Positions 25,613 to 34,961 are shown, counted from the stretch's first letter. The stretch is 64,000 nt of DNA from Phycisphaeraceae bacterium (GCA_029260595.1 JAJDCY010000012.1:1-64000), one strand, 5' to 3'. A program made the numbers and translations. The notes: generated by a model not told the origin, from the sequence alone.

Positions 25613-26437
25613 ATGCAACTGCCTGTGATCCCCTCTCGCAGCGAGCCCGACCCCGCGACGCTGATCCGCGCTGCGCACCGTGCCCACGCGATCCTCGCCC
25701 GTGTCGTGAACGAGGAAACCACGCTCGATGCCGCGACTGTTTTCGTCGATTCTGATCGGCCCAACGACCCGATCGCCAACACCGCGACGGATACCCGCAT
25801 TCCCGACGCGCTCGACGCCGCAGCCGCCGTCGATCAGATCGTCAACCACTTCCGCGATAGCGGCACCAACTGCCACTCCGTCCTGACGTCGGACGACCCG
25901 TGCCCCAGCGACCTCGCCGCCGCGCTTGAGCAAGCCGGCTTCCGCCTCGCCCGTTTTCAGCTCAACCTGCTTGACCGCTTCAAGCCGCCCGCCAACCCAT
26001 GCGCCGGGCTGCAAACCATCCCCGCCCGCGCCGCGTACAGCCAACTCACCGGGCTGCTGATCGCCCGCGCTGAGGAAGAGTTCCCCCACCACCGCGCTGC
26101 GGCAGCCGACATCGCCGCGACCTGGATCGACCAACTCGACGAGCCCCGCTACGAAGCATTCCTGGGCCGCATCGACGGCCAACCCGCCGGGCTCACCGGC
26201 GTCCTGACCCTGGGCCAGATCGGTGTGATCCAGCCTCCCTTCACCCACCGCGACCACCGGCGCAAGGGTGTCGCCGCGGCGCTGCTCGCCCAGACCCTCG
26301 ACCACTGCGCCCGCGCCCAACTCGAACAGGTCATCATCGAGGCCCCCGAAAACTGCCCGGCCCAACCCCTGTACGAATCACTTGGCTTTCGCCCGCTCAC
26401 CACGACAACACGCTTCCTGCGGCAAACGCAACCCTAG
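25613..26437 (+). CDS. GNAT-family N-acetyltransferase
   Basis: 274 aa from the ATG at 25613, 34 nt after the RDD gene. The C-terminal half is a GNAT domain: 'LGRIDGQPAGLTGVLTLGQI' (strands 2-4), 'HRRKGVAAALLAQTLDHC' (acetyl-CoA pyrophosphate loop, R-R-K-G-V-A) and 'APENCPAQPLYESLGFRPL' (final helix and strand). The N-terminal half has a weaker similar pattern ('LAAALEQAGFRLARFQLN'), so the protein may hold a second degenerate acetyltransferase-like domain. Substrate cannot be told. Probably co-transcribed with the RDD gene. Confidence 0.8.
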   Translation: MQLPVIPSRSEPDPATLIRAAHRAHAILARVVNEETTLDAATVFVDSDRPNDPIANTATDTRIPDALDAAAAVDQIVNHFRDSGTNCHSVLTSDDPCPSDLAAALEQAGFRLARFQLNLLDRFKPPANPCAGLQTIPARAAYSQLTGLLIARAEEEFPHHRAAAADIAATWIDQLDEPRYEAFLGRIDGQPAGLTGVLTLGQIGVIQPPFTHRDHRRKGVAAALLAQTLDHCARAQLEQVIIEAPENCPAQPLYESLGFRPLTTTTRFLRQTQP

Positions 26438-26514
26438 CCGACCCCACCCAGGTCGGATATGATGATAGATCGTTCGACACGGCTCACACGCATCAACAAC
26501 GAGCCGGAATCCGA

Positions 26515-26589
<75 letters not shown>

Positions 26590-26616
26590 TTGCGTTCGTG
26601 GGCATCAATCTCGGCG

Positions 26617-29600
26617 TCAATCGCTTTTCGGCGACGCCGTTTCACGGTGATGTGACGCGGGCGGAAGCAACTGGCTTGGCAGACGCCCGACGGGCTCGAT
26701 GGGTGTCCCGCCTTGGCCATTCTCGGTGAAGCTGCTGACCGGGCCGCGCAGCCTCGCGGCGCACGCCTCGGTCAGCCTCGCGCTGTGGTCGATCAACCCT
26801 TCCGGCAATGGGGCCAAACTCCCGGCCAGGTCGTTGGTCGGCGAGTCGATCTGCACGTTCCCTGACACGCCAAGTTGTGAGGATGCGTCCACCACGCTGT
26901 CCGCCGACTGCAAAAACACGCCAGCCGCGATTGAGATGTTCCCGCCGTTGCCGAGAATCGCGGTGGCGATGATGTCGCTGCTGTTGAGGATCACAAACAG
27001 CGGGTCGATGTCGATGTTGCCGCCGTCCTGCAACGCGGTCGCGCTGATCGTGCTGTGGTCGAGTGAAAGATAGTTGGCCGCTTCGAGCGTCACGTTCCCG
27101 CCGCTGGACATCACAGCCGAGGTCGCGATCGTGCCCCCGTCAGTCAACCGGATGAAGTCGCTCGCCCGAATCGTCAAGTCCCCGGCCCGGCCAATGCCCG
27201 TGCTCGTTGTCGCGATTACACCGCCTTGAGCAACCTCTAACGTCGCGGTGTCAATGATGATGTTCCCACCACTTCCCACGCCGGTCGCCGCGGTCGAGAT
27301 CGCCCCATTGCGGGTCACCCGCACATGGTCCGCGGTCACCCGTACCTCCCCGCTGGTCCCCCCGCCAATCCCATCTCGCTCGAGTGCTTCGGCGGTGATC
27401 CCGGTGAGCAAGAAAGCATCCCCGATCTGGAAGGGGACCCCGTTGCCCTCGATCAGAATCGTGTCGGCGACAACCTCCACACTCCCGGCATCAGCAGCCC
27501 GAACAGCCGCAGCCGCGATGATGCCTCGATTCGTCATCACGATGTCTGCGGCTTGCACCCGGATATCTCCGCCACTACCCGTGCTGAATCCTGATGTGCT
27601 GATGGCCGCGAATAGCCCGTCGCCGTCGATGACCAGCCGTCCGGCCAACACATCAATTCGCCCGCCGGCCCCGTCACCAAGTGCGCTCGCATCCATCCCA
27701 CCGCCACGCAAGATCATCTCATCCGCCGTCACCGTCATGTTGCCCCCCGGGCCACCGTTCATAAGCGCGAGCGTCGAGGCGCTAAACTGGGTGGTCAAGC
27801 CCGTGCCTTCGCCGTCGAATACCAGACGCTCGGCGCTCACTATCAGATTTCCGCTCGCACCCGATCCAAGAGTACCCACCGAAGCGATCGCCCCGGATCT
27901 CCAGTCGATCGTGTCCGCAGCCATAGTGATATCCCCGGCATCGCCGCCGTCCGGGTTCTGGGTTGTCGCTGCAAATACCCCCGTCACGAACCCCGTCGGT
28001 CCACGCGCCGCAGTGATTGCTCCGGCATCGATATCGACGCTGCCACCGCGCCCGCTCCCAAAGGTGTTCGCCGAGATCGTCGCCCCGTCAAAAAGATCGA
28101 GGGTCTGCGCCCAAACCTTAACGCTCCCCGCATCTCCCGGGCCCTCGCTCGTCGCCGAGATAAATGCCGAATCCGCCAATCGCAGCACATCCACCCCCCC
28201 ACTTTCCGGATCGAACACCGGCAACGGAATCACAAGACGCGGAACCAAGTCGCTGGTTCCCTCGCCGGTTGCCGACAACGCCCCAGCAGACACCGTCACA
28301 TCCCCCCCTTTGCCCGTCTCAGATGTCACCGCCACAATCGAACCCAGGCCAACCAGATCCAACGTCCCGCCGACTGAGACTGTGATATCCCCACCGGCAC
28401 GGCTACCAGTCGTTGCCGTCGTAATCGTGCCGCCGCCAGTAATGCGCAGTGAATCAGCCGTGACACTCACCTCCGCGCGCACCATGTCCCCCGGCATCGC
28501 GTCGGACGCTTCGGCCGCAATCCCCGTAATCAGAAACGCCCCGCCACCGACGGCCGGTGTGTTTCCGCGCCCATCGATCAAGATATCGCCCGCAACCACA
28601 TCGACGTTCCCGGGCGCTGCAGCCGTCAGCGATGTTGCCGACAGGAACCCGCCCTCGAAAAACTCGAGTTGATCCACGTTGACGCTGATACTCCCGCCCG
28701 CGCCCGTGCCCAGCGCCGCCGCGATGATGGCTGCGTGATTGCCCTGCCCGTCGAGCGTCATCCGATCGGCGTTGATCTCGATCCGCCCGCCAAGCCCGTT
28801 GCCGGACGTTGCCGCGCTGATCCCGGCGCGGTTCTTGAGTTCCAATTCGCCAATGGTGATCGAAACGTTGCCGCCGTCCCCCGCCCCCATCAGTGCGTTC
28901 GTATTCACCGAGATGGCCGTGAGCCGCTCAGACCCACCGCCGTCGATGTGCAGCCGATCGACTTCGATAACCATGTCGCCGCCGTTGCCTGACCCGAACG
29001 TGTCGCCCGACAGGATCGCCCCGACGCCGATGTCCAATTCGCCGCCGTAGATCTCAACGCCGACCGCATCCCCGCCATCAACTGGTAGCAGCGTTGACGA
29101 CGAGATCACCGACGAGAACCCCATCGGCCCACCCTCGATCGAGATCGAATCGGCCTGGATCGTGATTTGCCCACTGTCTCCGCGATCGAACGCGGCAGCC
29201 GAGATAAAGCTCCCGTCGAACAGGTCCAGCAGGCGTGTATCGATATGTACATCGCCAGCGGGCCCGGCGCCGCGCGTCGCGGCCGAGATCAGTGACGTCT
29301 CCGCGATCGCAACCAGCCCAAGTGTCAGGTCCGATCGCAACACGGCGTCCTCAAAGAAAGGCACCACACCCACCGCGCCCGTGCCCGACAGCAACACCTG
29401 ATCGGCGGTAATACTCACCGAGCCGCCGGAGCCCGGCCCTTGCGTCTCTGTAACCACAGTGGCCTGCCCCTGGAGGCGTAAGGTATCAGCGGTGATCGTC
29501 ACATCGCCCCCACCCCCCGGCCCGACCAGCGTCACAGCTGCGATGCGGCTAGCTGTGCTTGTCCCGCTAATCTGCAGATCGCCGCTAAGGTCGATCGTGA

Positions 29601-30738
29601 TCGCACCGCCCGGATGATTGCCAACGCTTGCGGTCGATATCAATGCACCGCCCGCAAGCGTGAGGGACCGCGCTTGGATGCTGATCGCCCCACCGGTGGC
29701 ATCACCACCAAATACCGTCAAAAGACCCGAACTCACACCGCTATCCAACCCATCGATTTCGATGTCCCGCGCGCTCACGTTGATATCAGGCACCTGGTCC
29801 AGGCCCACGACAGACATACTGACCAGCCCTGACCGCATACTCAGGTCGCCGCCCAGATCGATCTCAAAAACCTTGCCCGGCGCGCCGAAGGGCGACAGTG
29901 ATGTGATTATGCTGAAATCAATGATCAGGTTCTGCCCCCGGATCGCCATACCGCCCGCGTGAAGCGCCCCGTTGAGCTGAACCAACGCTCCGTTCGTCAG
30001 TGTCACATCGGCGCGTTCAGTCATGGGCGACACGGGCAAGGTTGCCTCTGCGAGGTCCCCTTCGATAGCCACTTCCCCCACCGACCCAACACCCACGAAG
30101 TTGATCTGTCCGGCCGGCACAAAGAATTCCCCTCCATCGATCACCAATTCACCGCCAACCAATGACAGCGATTGCTCCTCGACCACTTTCAATCTGCCTT
30201 GGGCGGTGATTGCACTGGGCGTTGCACCGGGCTCCGGCATAAAACCAAATGCGCTAGGCGCCGCACTGGTCAGCACACTATCGCCCGGGATCGACGCGTG
30301 GAACATCCCGCCGTCAGCCAGATGCACAACATTCGCCGTAGTCGCCACGAACGACCCGCTCACATCCAAATCCGAGCCCAACCCGAACACAATCCCATTC
30401 GGGTTGATCAAGAACAGATTGGCCCCCACGATGGTCGAGCGGATTAGCCCGTCAATCTGTGATGGGGCGCCCCCGGTCACCCGCGCCAGAATGTTCGACA
30501 CCGTCGCCGGGCCGGAGAACGTCGCCGACTCGCCGGCTGCTAAATTGAAATTGTTAAAACTGTGAAAGAGATTCCCGCTGGTGACCTGTCCGAGGTCCGA
30601 CGTGACTAGATAGTCCGGCCCCGCCAGCGGTCCTGCCGTGCCGAGCGTCCCGTCTAAAACAACTTGCGCATCGACAAATTGTGTCCGCAGGAGCGCCAGT
30701 ACCACGCACCACCAGGCGGTGGGTCTTGGGCTCGACAT
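26617..30738 (-). CDS. Filamentous-haemagglutinin-type (two-partner secretion) adhesin
   Basis: 1373 aa from the ATG at 30738; a GTG at 30780 would add 14 residues ahead of the signal segment ('TAWWCVVLALLRTQFVDAQ'). The first 170 residues are a TPS/haemagglutination-activity domain: 'LGQVTSGNLFHSFNNFNLAA', 'SNILARVTGGAPSQIDG', 'LFLINPNGIVFGLGSDLDVS'. The remainder is Gly/Asp/Ser-rich with recurring 'GSGGDI/GNGGNISI' turns, as expected for a long right-handed beta-helix. The C-terminus 'ACAARLRGPVSSFTENGQGG' is the end seen in cyanobacterial-type members. It would be secreted through an Omp85-like TpsB porin, which is not in the window. The reverse strand is unusually open because of codon bias. 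Confidence 0.88.
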   Translation of the reverse strand: MSSPRPTAWWCVVLALLRTQFVDAQVVLDGTLGTAGPLAGPDYLVTSDLGQVTSGNLFHSFNNFNLAAGESATFSGPATVSNILARVTGGAPSQIDGLIRSTIVGANLFLINPNGIVFGLGSDLDVSGSFVATTANVVHLADGGMFHASIPGDSVLTSAAPSAFGFMPEPGATPSAITAQGRLKVVEEQSLSLVGGELVIDGGEFFVPAGQINFVGVGSVGEVAIEGDLAEATLPVSPMTERADVTLTNGALVQLNGALHAGGMAIRGQNLIIDFSIITSLSPFGAPGKVFEIDLGGDLSMRSGLVSMSVVGLDQVPDINVSARDIEIDGLDSGVSSGLLTVFGGDATGGAISIQARSLTLAGGALISTASVGNHPGGAITIDLSGDLQISGTSTASRIAAVTLVGPGGGGDVTITADTLRLQGQATVVTETQGPGSGGSVSITADQVLLSGTGAVGVVPFFEDAVLRSDLTLGLVAIAETSLISAATRGAGPAGDVHIDTRLLDLFDGSFISAAAFDRGDSGQITIQADSISIEGGPMGFSSVISSSTLLPVDGGDAVGVEIYGGELDIGVGAILSGDTFGSGNGGDMVIEVDRLHIDGGGSERLTAISVNTNALMGAGDGGNVSITIGELELKNRAGISAATSGNGLGGRIEINADRMTLDGQGNHAAIIAAALGTGAGGSISVNVDQLEFFEGGFLSATSLTAAAPGNVDVVAGDILIDGRGNTPAVGGGAFLITGIAAEASDAMPGDMVRAEVSVTADSLRITGGGTITTATTGSRAGGDITVSVGGTLDLVGLGSIVAVTSETGKGGDVTVSAGALSATGEGTSDLVPRLVIPLPVFDPESGGVDVLRLADSAFISATSEGPGDAGSVKVWAQTLDLFDGATISANTFGSGRGGSVDIDAGAITAARGPTGFVTGVFAATTQNPDGGDAGDITMAADTIDWRSGAIASVGTLGSGASGNLIVSAERLVFDGEGTGLTTQFSASTLALMNGGPGGNMTVTADEMILRGGGMDASALGDGAGGRIDVLAGRLVIDGDGLFAAISTSGFSTGSGGDIRVQAADIVMTNRGIIAAAAVRAADAGSVEVVADTILIEGNGVPFQIGDAFLLTGITAEALERDGIGGGTSGEVRVTADHVRVTRNGAISTAATGVGSGGNIIIDTATLEVAQGGVIATTSTGIGRAGDLTIRASDFIRLTDGGTIATSAVMSSGGNVTLEAANYLSLDHSTISATALQDGGNIDIDPLFVILNSSDIIATAILGNGGNISIAAGVFLQSADSVVDASSQLGVSGNVQIDSPTNDLAGSLAPLPEGLIDHSARLTEACAARLRGPVSSFTENGQGGTPIEPVGRLPSQLLPPASHHRETASPKSD

Positions 30739-30868
30739 GCAGCCACGATTCGTATCGGGTCGGCAGTGAAAAATAGACACCCCCGATGGCTTGATGAACG
30801 CATCAGTATTGTACCCACGCCAGGCCCTGCCGGCAGCCGATCATCGCAACAGCAAGTCCAAGCGGGGA

Positions 30869-30897
30869 TTGGACGTAAAGAAAACTACTGATAAAAT
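30869..30897 (+). promoter_or_regulatory. Candidate sigma70 promoter of the glycogen synthase gene
   Basis: TTGGAC (30869-30874) and TAAAAT (30892-30897) are separated by 17 nt, 45 nt upstream of the ATG at 30942, in an A-rich stretch. Good agreement with consensus. Confidence 0.55.
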
Positions 30898-30941
30898 CCG
30901 GATCTCAAGGTTCGATCACGCAAGCACACCGAAAGTAACCG

Positions 30942-32804
30942 ATGGCGAAACCACGCGACGGCACGGCGACGAGCCGATCCGTGCTCAACCGGGCCAGCGA
31001 ACCCCGGCCGAGCCGGTCGCGCCGCGCTGAACCCCTGCTCGCTGAAATATCGTGGGAGGTCTGCAACCAGCTTGGCGGGATCTACACCGTGCTGCGGTCG
31101 AAGGTTCCCAGCATGGTCGAGCGCTGGGGCAGCCGGTACTGCCTGGTCGGCCCATACAACCACGCCAGCGCATCGGTCGAGTTCGAGCCCGCACCGCTTG
31201 TCGGCCCGTTCGGACAGGCTGTCAAGCGGCTGCGCGAGCAAGGCGTCTACGCTCATTACGGCCGCTGGCTTGTCACCGGCCGCCCGCACGTCGTGCTGCT
31301 CGAATATCTGGACGTGTTCAAACACCTGCACGAGGTCAAGTATCGGTACTGGACCGACCACGGCGTGTCGATGCCGCCCGATGACGAACTGCTCAACAAT
31401 GTGATTGGGTTTGGCGAAGCGTGTCGCCAGTTCCTCACCGCACTCGCTCATAGCGAATCACCACGCCGCCAGATGATCGCGCACTGTCACGAGTGGATGG
31501 GCGCGTCGGCGGTGCCGCTGCTGCGACAGGAGCATTGGCCGGGCACAATCGTTTTTACGACGCACGCGACGGTGCTCGGGCGGTTCCTGGCGATGAATAA
31601 CTCGCAGTTCTACTCGCACCTTTCATTTTTCCAGGCCGAGGAGGAAGCCGATCGATATCAGGTCGGCCCGCAGCACCGTATCGAGCGCGCCGCGGCGCAT
31701 GGGGCGCACGTGTTCACGACCGTCTCGGATGTCACAGCCGAGGAATGTCGCCACCTGCTTGGGCGGAAGGTTGACCTGCTGCTGCCCAACGGGCTGAACA
31801 TCCAGCGGTTCGCGGCGTTGCACGAGTTCCAGAACCTGCACCAGACGTTCAAAGAGAAGATCCATCAGTTCACGATGGGCCACTTCTTCTCCAGCTACCA
31901 CTTCAACCTGAATAAGACACTCTATTTCTACACCTCCGGCCGATACGAGTACCGCAACAAGGGCATGGACCTGACGATCGAGGCGCTGGCCCGGCTGAAC
32001 CACATGATGCAGCACGCCGGGATCGATCGTACGGTCGTCGCGTTCATCATCACCCGCCGGCCGACCCGATCGATGAACGTCGGCGTGCTCCAGAGCAGCG
32101 CCATGCTCGACGAGTTCCGCACGGTGGTCGAAGCGATCAAGGACCAGATCGGCGAGCGGCTGTTCCCCGCGGCCGCGGCGGGCAAGACGCCGGACCTGAA
32201 CACACTGGTCGACGACTACTGGAGTCTGCGTCTTAAGCGAACCATCCACGCGTGGAAACGCGACGCGCTGCCGAGCATCGTGACGCATGACCTGGTCGAC
32301 GACACCAAAGACCAGGTGCTCAACCAACTCCGAGGCTGCCACCTGTGGAACCAGCCGCACGACCCGGTCAAAGTGGTCTATCACCCCGACTTCATCGCCC
32401 CGACCAACCCGCTTTTCGGCATGGAATACGAGCAATTCGTCCGCGGCTGCCACCTCGGCGTGTTCCCCAGCTACTACGAGCCCTGGGGTTACACCCCGCT
32501 CGAATCGATTGCGTTGGGGATCCCCGCGGTGACCAGCGACCTGGCCGGGTTCGGGTCGTACCTCGTGCAACTGCTGCCCGACCACGAGGACCGCGGGCTG
32601 TATGTGCTGCGCCGGCGGTACGAGTCGTTCAACAACTCGGCGCAGGCGCTGGCCGACCGGATGTTCACGATCGTGCAGATGAACCGGCGCGAGCGTGTCG
32701 CGCTACGCAACAACGTCGAGAGCTTCAGCGTCCATTTCGACTGGCACAACCTGGTCAAGCGCTACCACGAGGCCCACCAACTGGCCCTCGAACGCGTCGG
32801 CTGA
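30942..32804 (+). CDS. Glycogen synthase, eukaryotic GT3 type
   Basis: 620 aa. The sequence follows the fungal/animal glycogen synthase (GT3) pattern rather than bacterial GlgA (GT5): 'ISWEVCNQLGGIYTVLRSK' (36-54), 'HCHEWMGASAVPLLRQ', 'TTHATVLGRFLA', 'GRYEYRNKGMDLTIEALAR', 'VVYHPDFIAPTNPLFGMEYE' and 'FPSYYEPWGYTPLESIALG' with the catalytic Glu pair. It adds glucose from a nucleotide sugar (UDP-glucose in eukaryotes) to the growing alpha-1,4-glucan. GT3 enzymes occur in scattered bacteria. The arginines used for glucose-6-phosphate activation in yeast lie in a C-terminal helix; 'NRRERVALRNNVESFS' may correspond. No branching enzyme or phosphorylase is nearby. Confidence 0.92.
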   Translation: MAKPRDGTATSRSVLNRASEPRPSRSRRAEPLLAEISWEVCNQLGGIYTVLRSKVPSMVERWGSRYCLVGPYNHASASVEFEPAPLVGPFGQAVKRLREQGVYAHYGRWLVTGRPHVVLLEYLDVFKHLHEVKYRYWTDHGVSMPPDDELLNNVIGFGEACRQFLTALAHSESPRRQMIAHCHEWMGASAVPLLRQEHWPGTIVFTTHATVLGRFLAMNNSQFYSHLSFFQAEEEADRYQVGPQHRIERAAAHGAHVFTTVSDVTAEECRHLLGRKVDLLLPNGLNIQRFAALHEFQNLHQTFKEKIHQFTMGHFFSSYHFNLNKTLYFYTSGRYEYRNKGMDLTIEALARLNHMMQHAGIDRTVVAFIITRRPTRSMNVGVLQSSAMLDEFRTVVEAIKDQIGERLFPAAAAGKTPDLNTLVDDYWSLRLKRTIHAWKRDALPSIVTHDLVDDTKDQVLNQLRGCHLWNQPHDPVKVVYHPDFIAPTNPLFGMEYEQFVRGCHLGVFPSYYEPWGYTPLESIALGIPAVTSDLAGFGSYLVQLLPDHEDRGLYVLRRRYESFNNSAQALADRMFTIVQMNRRERVALRNNVESFSVHFDWHNLVKRYHEAHQLALERVG

Positions 32805-32844
32805 TTTGAAATGACTCTCGCCCGGGCGATCGGCAATCGCCGCT

Positions 32845-33459
32845 TCATTCGAACGCGGCGAAGTGTTGGTTCTGGATCGGCACGACCACCTGCAAGATTT
32901 TGCTCAGCACCAGCGCCGGCGAGTCGATCGACTCGATCTCAACGACCCGGTCGGCCGGGTAACTCTCCAACACCGGCTGCGTCTCGCGCTCGTAGACTTC
33001 CCACCGGTGGCGGATCACTTTCTCATCGGCGTCGTCGAAGCGGCTCTCCTTAAGAGCCCGGCGCCGCAGCCGCTCGAACATCGCTTCCTGGTCCCGACAG
33101 ATCAGGTGGATGACCTTGAGCACCTCGATATGGTCGTACATCAGCTTGGCCTGCTCGACCGTCCGCGGGATTCCGTCCAGGATCAGCAGGTCTTTGTCGG
33201 GCTTGTAGTCGCTGAGGATTGTGCGCGCGTAGATCGACTCGGCCCACATCTTGACGGTCACGTCGTCGGGGACCAGTTCACCGCGTGAGCTGTACTCGTA
33301 AAACACCCGCCCCAGATCGCTGGTGATATCGATCGAGCGGAAGACATCCCCACACGCACAATGGTAGAAGCCGGGGATGTTGCCCAGCACCTTTCCCTGG
33401 GTCCCTTTGCCCGCTCCGGGGGCGCCAAACAACAACACCGTTTTATAATTCGTCGCCAT
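32845..33459 (-). CDS. Adenylate kinase-like nucleoside monophosphate kinase
   Basis: 204 aa. P-loop 'LLFGAPGAGKGTQGKVLG' (9-26), 'ACGDVFRS' (NMP-binding part), 'LLILDGIPRTVEQAKLMYDH' (the GxPR block) and 'RRRALKESRFDDADEKVIRH' where the LID lies. The LID is short and has no zinc-type Cys, and the NMP region ('TSDLGRVFYEYSSRGELVPD') resembles adenylate kinase. It probably phosphorylates AMP or another NMP. Divergence from the usual 'FPRT' and 'RxDD' wording suggests a secondary kinase, with the housekeeping adk elsewhere. It lies 44 nt downstream of nuoA on the same strand. Confidence 0.85.
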   Translation of the reverse strand: MATNYKTVLLFGAPGAGKGTQGKVLGNIPGFYHCACGDVFRSIDITSDLGRVFYEYSSRGELVPDDVTVKMWAESIYARTILSDYKPDKDLLILDGIPRTVEQAKLMYDHIEVLKVIHLICRDQEAMFERLRRRALKESRFDDADEKVIRHRWEVYERETQPVLESYPADRVVEIESIDSPALVLSKILQVVVPIQNQHFAAFE

Positions 33460-33503
33460 CTTTGAAATTGCGGGGCCGGTCCGAGGGGCTGGGTCGCACC
33501 GCG

Positions 33504-33962
33504 TTACGCCTGCCCGGCCGCTTGCTCCTCTAAGACCTCCGGGTCCCGCCTGGCCAGCGACGCCATATCAATCCCCGCCGTGCCCTTGTACGACGTGTTG
33601 ATCGTGCTCCGCACCCAGTCCAGACTCCCCGAATACCACTCGTAGGCGTACCCGATGATGATGATCCCCAGGAACGGCGTGCCCAGCACCAGCGCCTCGC
33701 CGGGGATCTCGCGGTACACGATCGCCCACGGATAAATCAGCGCCAGCTCGACATCAAAGATCAGGTAGAACAGCGCGACAATGTAGAAGCGCAGATCGAA
33801 CTGCACCCAGCTCGTCCCGATCGTCGGCTCGCCGCACTCGTAGATCGCTTCTTTTTCGGCGTTGGACAGGCTCGGGCGAACCAGCCGCCCGACCAGCAGA
33901 TTGAAGAACACGAACCCCACCCCAAACCCGACAAAGATCGCGATCGAGAGTAGCTGGTTCAT
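33504..33962 (-). CDS. nuoA: NADH-quinone oxidoreductase subunit A
   Basis: 152 aa with three membrane helices: 'LLSIAIFVGFGVGFVFFNLL', 'FYIVALFYLIFDVELALIYP' and 'LVLGTPFLGIIIIGYAYEW'. The conserved loop 'YECGEPTIGTSWVQFDLRFY' contains the Cys-Gly-Glu used in quinone-linked conformational switching of complex I. The C-terminal 30 residues are a non-conserved hydrophilic tail. NuoA is normally followed by nuoB; here the next gene is an NMP kinase, and no other complex I gene is in the window. Confidence 0.93.
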   Translation of the reverse strand: MNQLLSIAIFVGFGVGFVFFNLLVGRLVRPSLSNAEKEAIYECGEPTIGTSWVQFDLRFYIVALFYLIFDVELALIYPWAIVYREIPGEALVLGTPFLGIIIIGYAYEWYSGSLDWVRSTINTSYKGTAGIDMASLARRDPEVLEEQAAGQA

Positions 33963-34358
33963 AGTCGAATCGACTCCGTCTTAGCCGTCGGGTGGGCTGG
34001 GTTGGCTCTTCGGCGGGCCCCGGCCGACGCGGCCTCACACTGCCCATGCTGCAACCCGCATCAACATAGCAAATTTGATCGGCGCGTGTGGCAGAGCGGG
34101 GTTACGAGCTGTGTTGATGAATGCTCAACCGAACGAGCCGTGCCCGAATCGTTCAATATGAACGTTCGCTGGACGACACAATCCGCCATGGGCTAGTCAG
34201 GTTGCTAAACGCCGAGCCGCGTCATATGTGACCACAGCAGGCGAGCCGGTCTGCGAGACCTTCCTAGACTGCCCGGACGTTGCGGGCATGGCCAAACGAT
34301 GGCGCCTCGTCGTGAGGACAAATCGGAGTAATCAGGCCATTTGACAGGCTGACCGGGC
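33963..34358. other. Intergenic region between nuoA and iscR
   Basis: Roughly 400 bp between divergent genes. No convincing coding frame. GC falls towards the right end, where the iscR promoter and dyad begin. A perfect or near-perfect repeat was not found. Confidence 0.5.
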
Positions 34359-34387
34359 TTGATATCGTACAGATATGGTCCTAATAA
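34359..34387 (+). promoter_or_regulatory. Promoter of the isc operon
   Basis: TTGATA (34359-34364) and TAATAA (34382-34387) with 17-nt spacing, about 100 nt upstream of the iscR ATG. It overlaps the dyad at 34373-34403. Confidence 0.6.
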
Positions 34388-34403
34388 TAGATTAGGCCGA
34401 TAT
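34373..34403. promoter_or_regulatory. 31-bp dyad, candidate IscR/Rrf2 operator
   Basis: Left half ATATGGTCCTAAT (34373-34385) and right half ATTAGGCCGATAT (34391-34403) are inverted repeats matching at 11 of 13 positions, around a 5-nt centre. The -10 hexamer lies inside it, so a bound regulator would block RNA polymerase. Rrf2-family repressors autoregulate through such AT-flanked dyads; E. coli IscR type 1 sites are 25 bp, so this would be a variant. Confidence 0.6.
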
Positions 34404-34487
34404 TGAGAGGCAGTTGCAATAAATTGCCACCTAATGGGGTTGGAGTGGGGTTCCCGCGGTGCGGGGCCCGGCAGAATCAGGACTCAG

Positions 34488-34961
34488 ATGCTTAGCCTAA
34501 CGCGAAAAGCCGACTACGGACTCGTCGCCCTGGCCTACCTGGGCCAACAGCGAGCGCAAGGCGGCGGCGCCACCAGCGCCCGCGAGATCGCCGAGCGGTT
34601 CGGGCTGCCGCTGCCATTCCTGATGAACCTATTAAAGGACTTGGTGCAGTCGGGGATCATTACCTCGACGCGCGGCCCACACGGCGGATACGCCCTGGCG
34701 ACCGAGCCGGGGGACATCACCCTCATGCAGGTGCTCCAGGCGATCGAGGGCCCGGTGCAGTTCGCCCGCTGTGCCGACACCCTGCCCGTCATGGGCAAAC
34801 AGTGTCAGCCGGACCAGGCCTGCCCGATCGCCGAGGTCTGCCCGATCCGCGAGCCGATCCGTCGGCTGCACGAGCGGATTAGCGACTTCCTCGACCAGGT
34901 GACGCTGGAAGACCTCTTCGAGCAGCGCGAATGCGCGTCGATGCTTCAGATACAGGTGTAG
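34488..34961 (+). CDS. iscR: Rrf2-family Fe-S regulator (IscR-like)
   Basis: 157 aa from the ATG at 34488; this choice starts at the conserved 'MLSLTRKADYGLVALAYLGQ'. The winged-helix domain includes 'SAREIAERFGLPLPFLMNLL' and 'STRGPHGGYALATEPGDITL'. Four Cys lie at about 105-128 with spacing C-x10-C-x5-C-x5-C ('FARCADTLPVMGKQC', 'QACPIAEVCP'), so the protein should carry an iron-sulfur cluster. IscR represses the isc operon when its cluster is loaded. It precedes iscS by 63 nt in the same direction, and the dyad over its own promoter fits autoregulation. Confidence 0.9.
   Translation: MLSLTRKADYGLVALAYLGQQRAQGGGATSAREIAERFGLPLPFLMNLLKDLVQSGIITSTRGPHGGYALATEPGDITLMQVLQAIEGPVQFARCADTLPVMGKQCQPDQACPIAEVCPIREPIRRLHERISDFLDQVTLEDLFEQRECASMLQIQV

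Noticed and set aside
27248-28672. Long plus-strand frames opposite the adhesin gene (474 codons)
   Set aside because: They are Pro/Ser/Ala-rich shadows created by the Gly/Asp-rich codons of the adhesin and have no recognisable domain or ribosome site.
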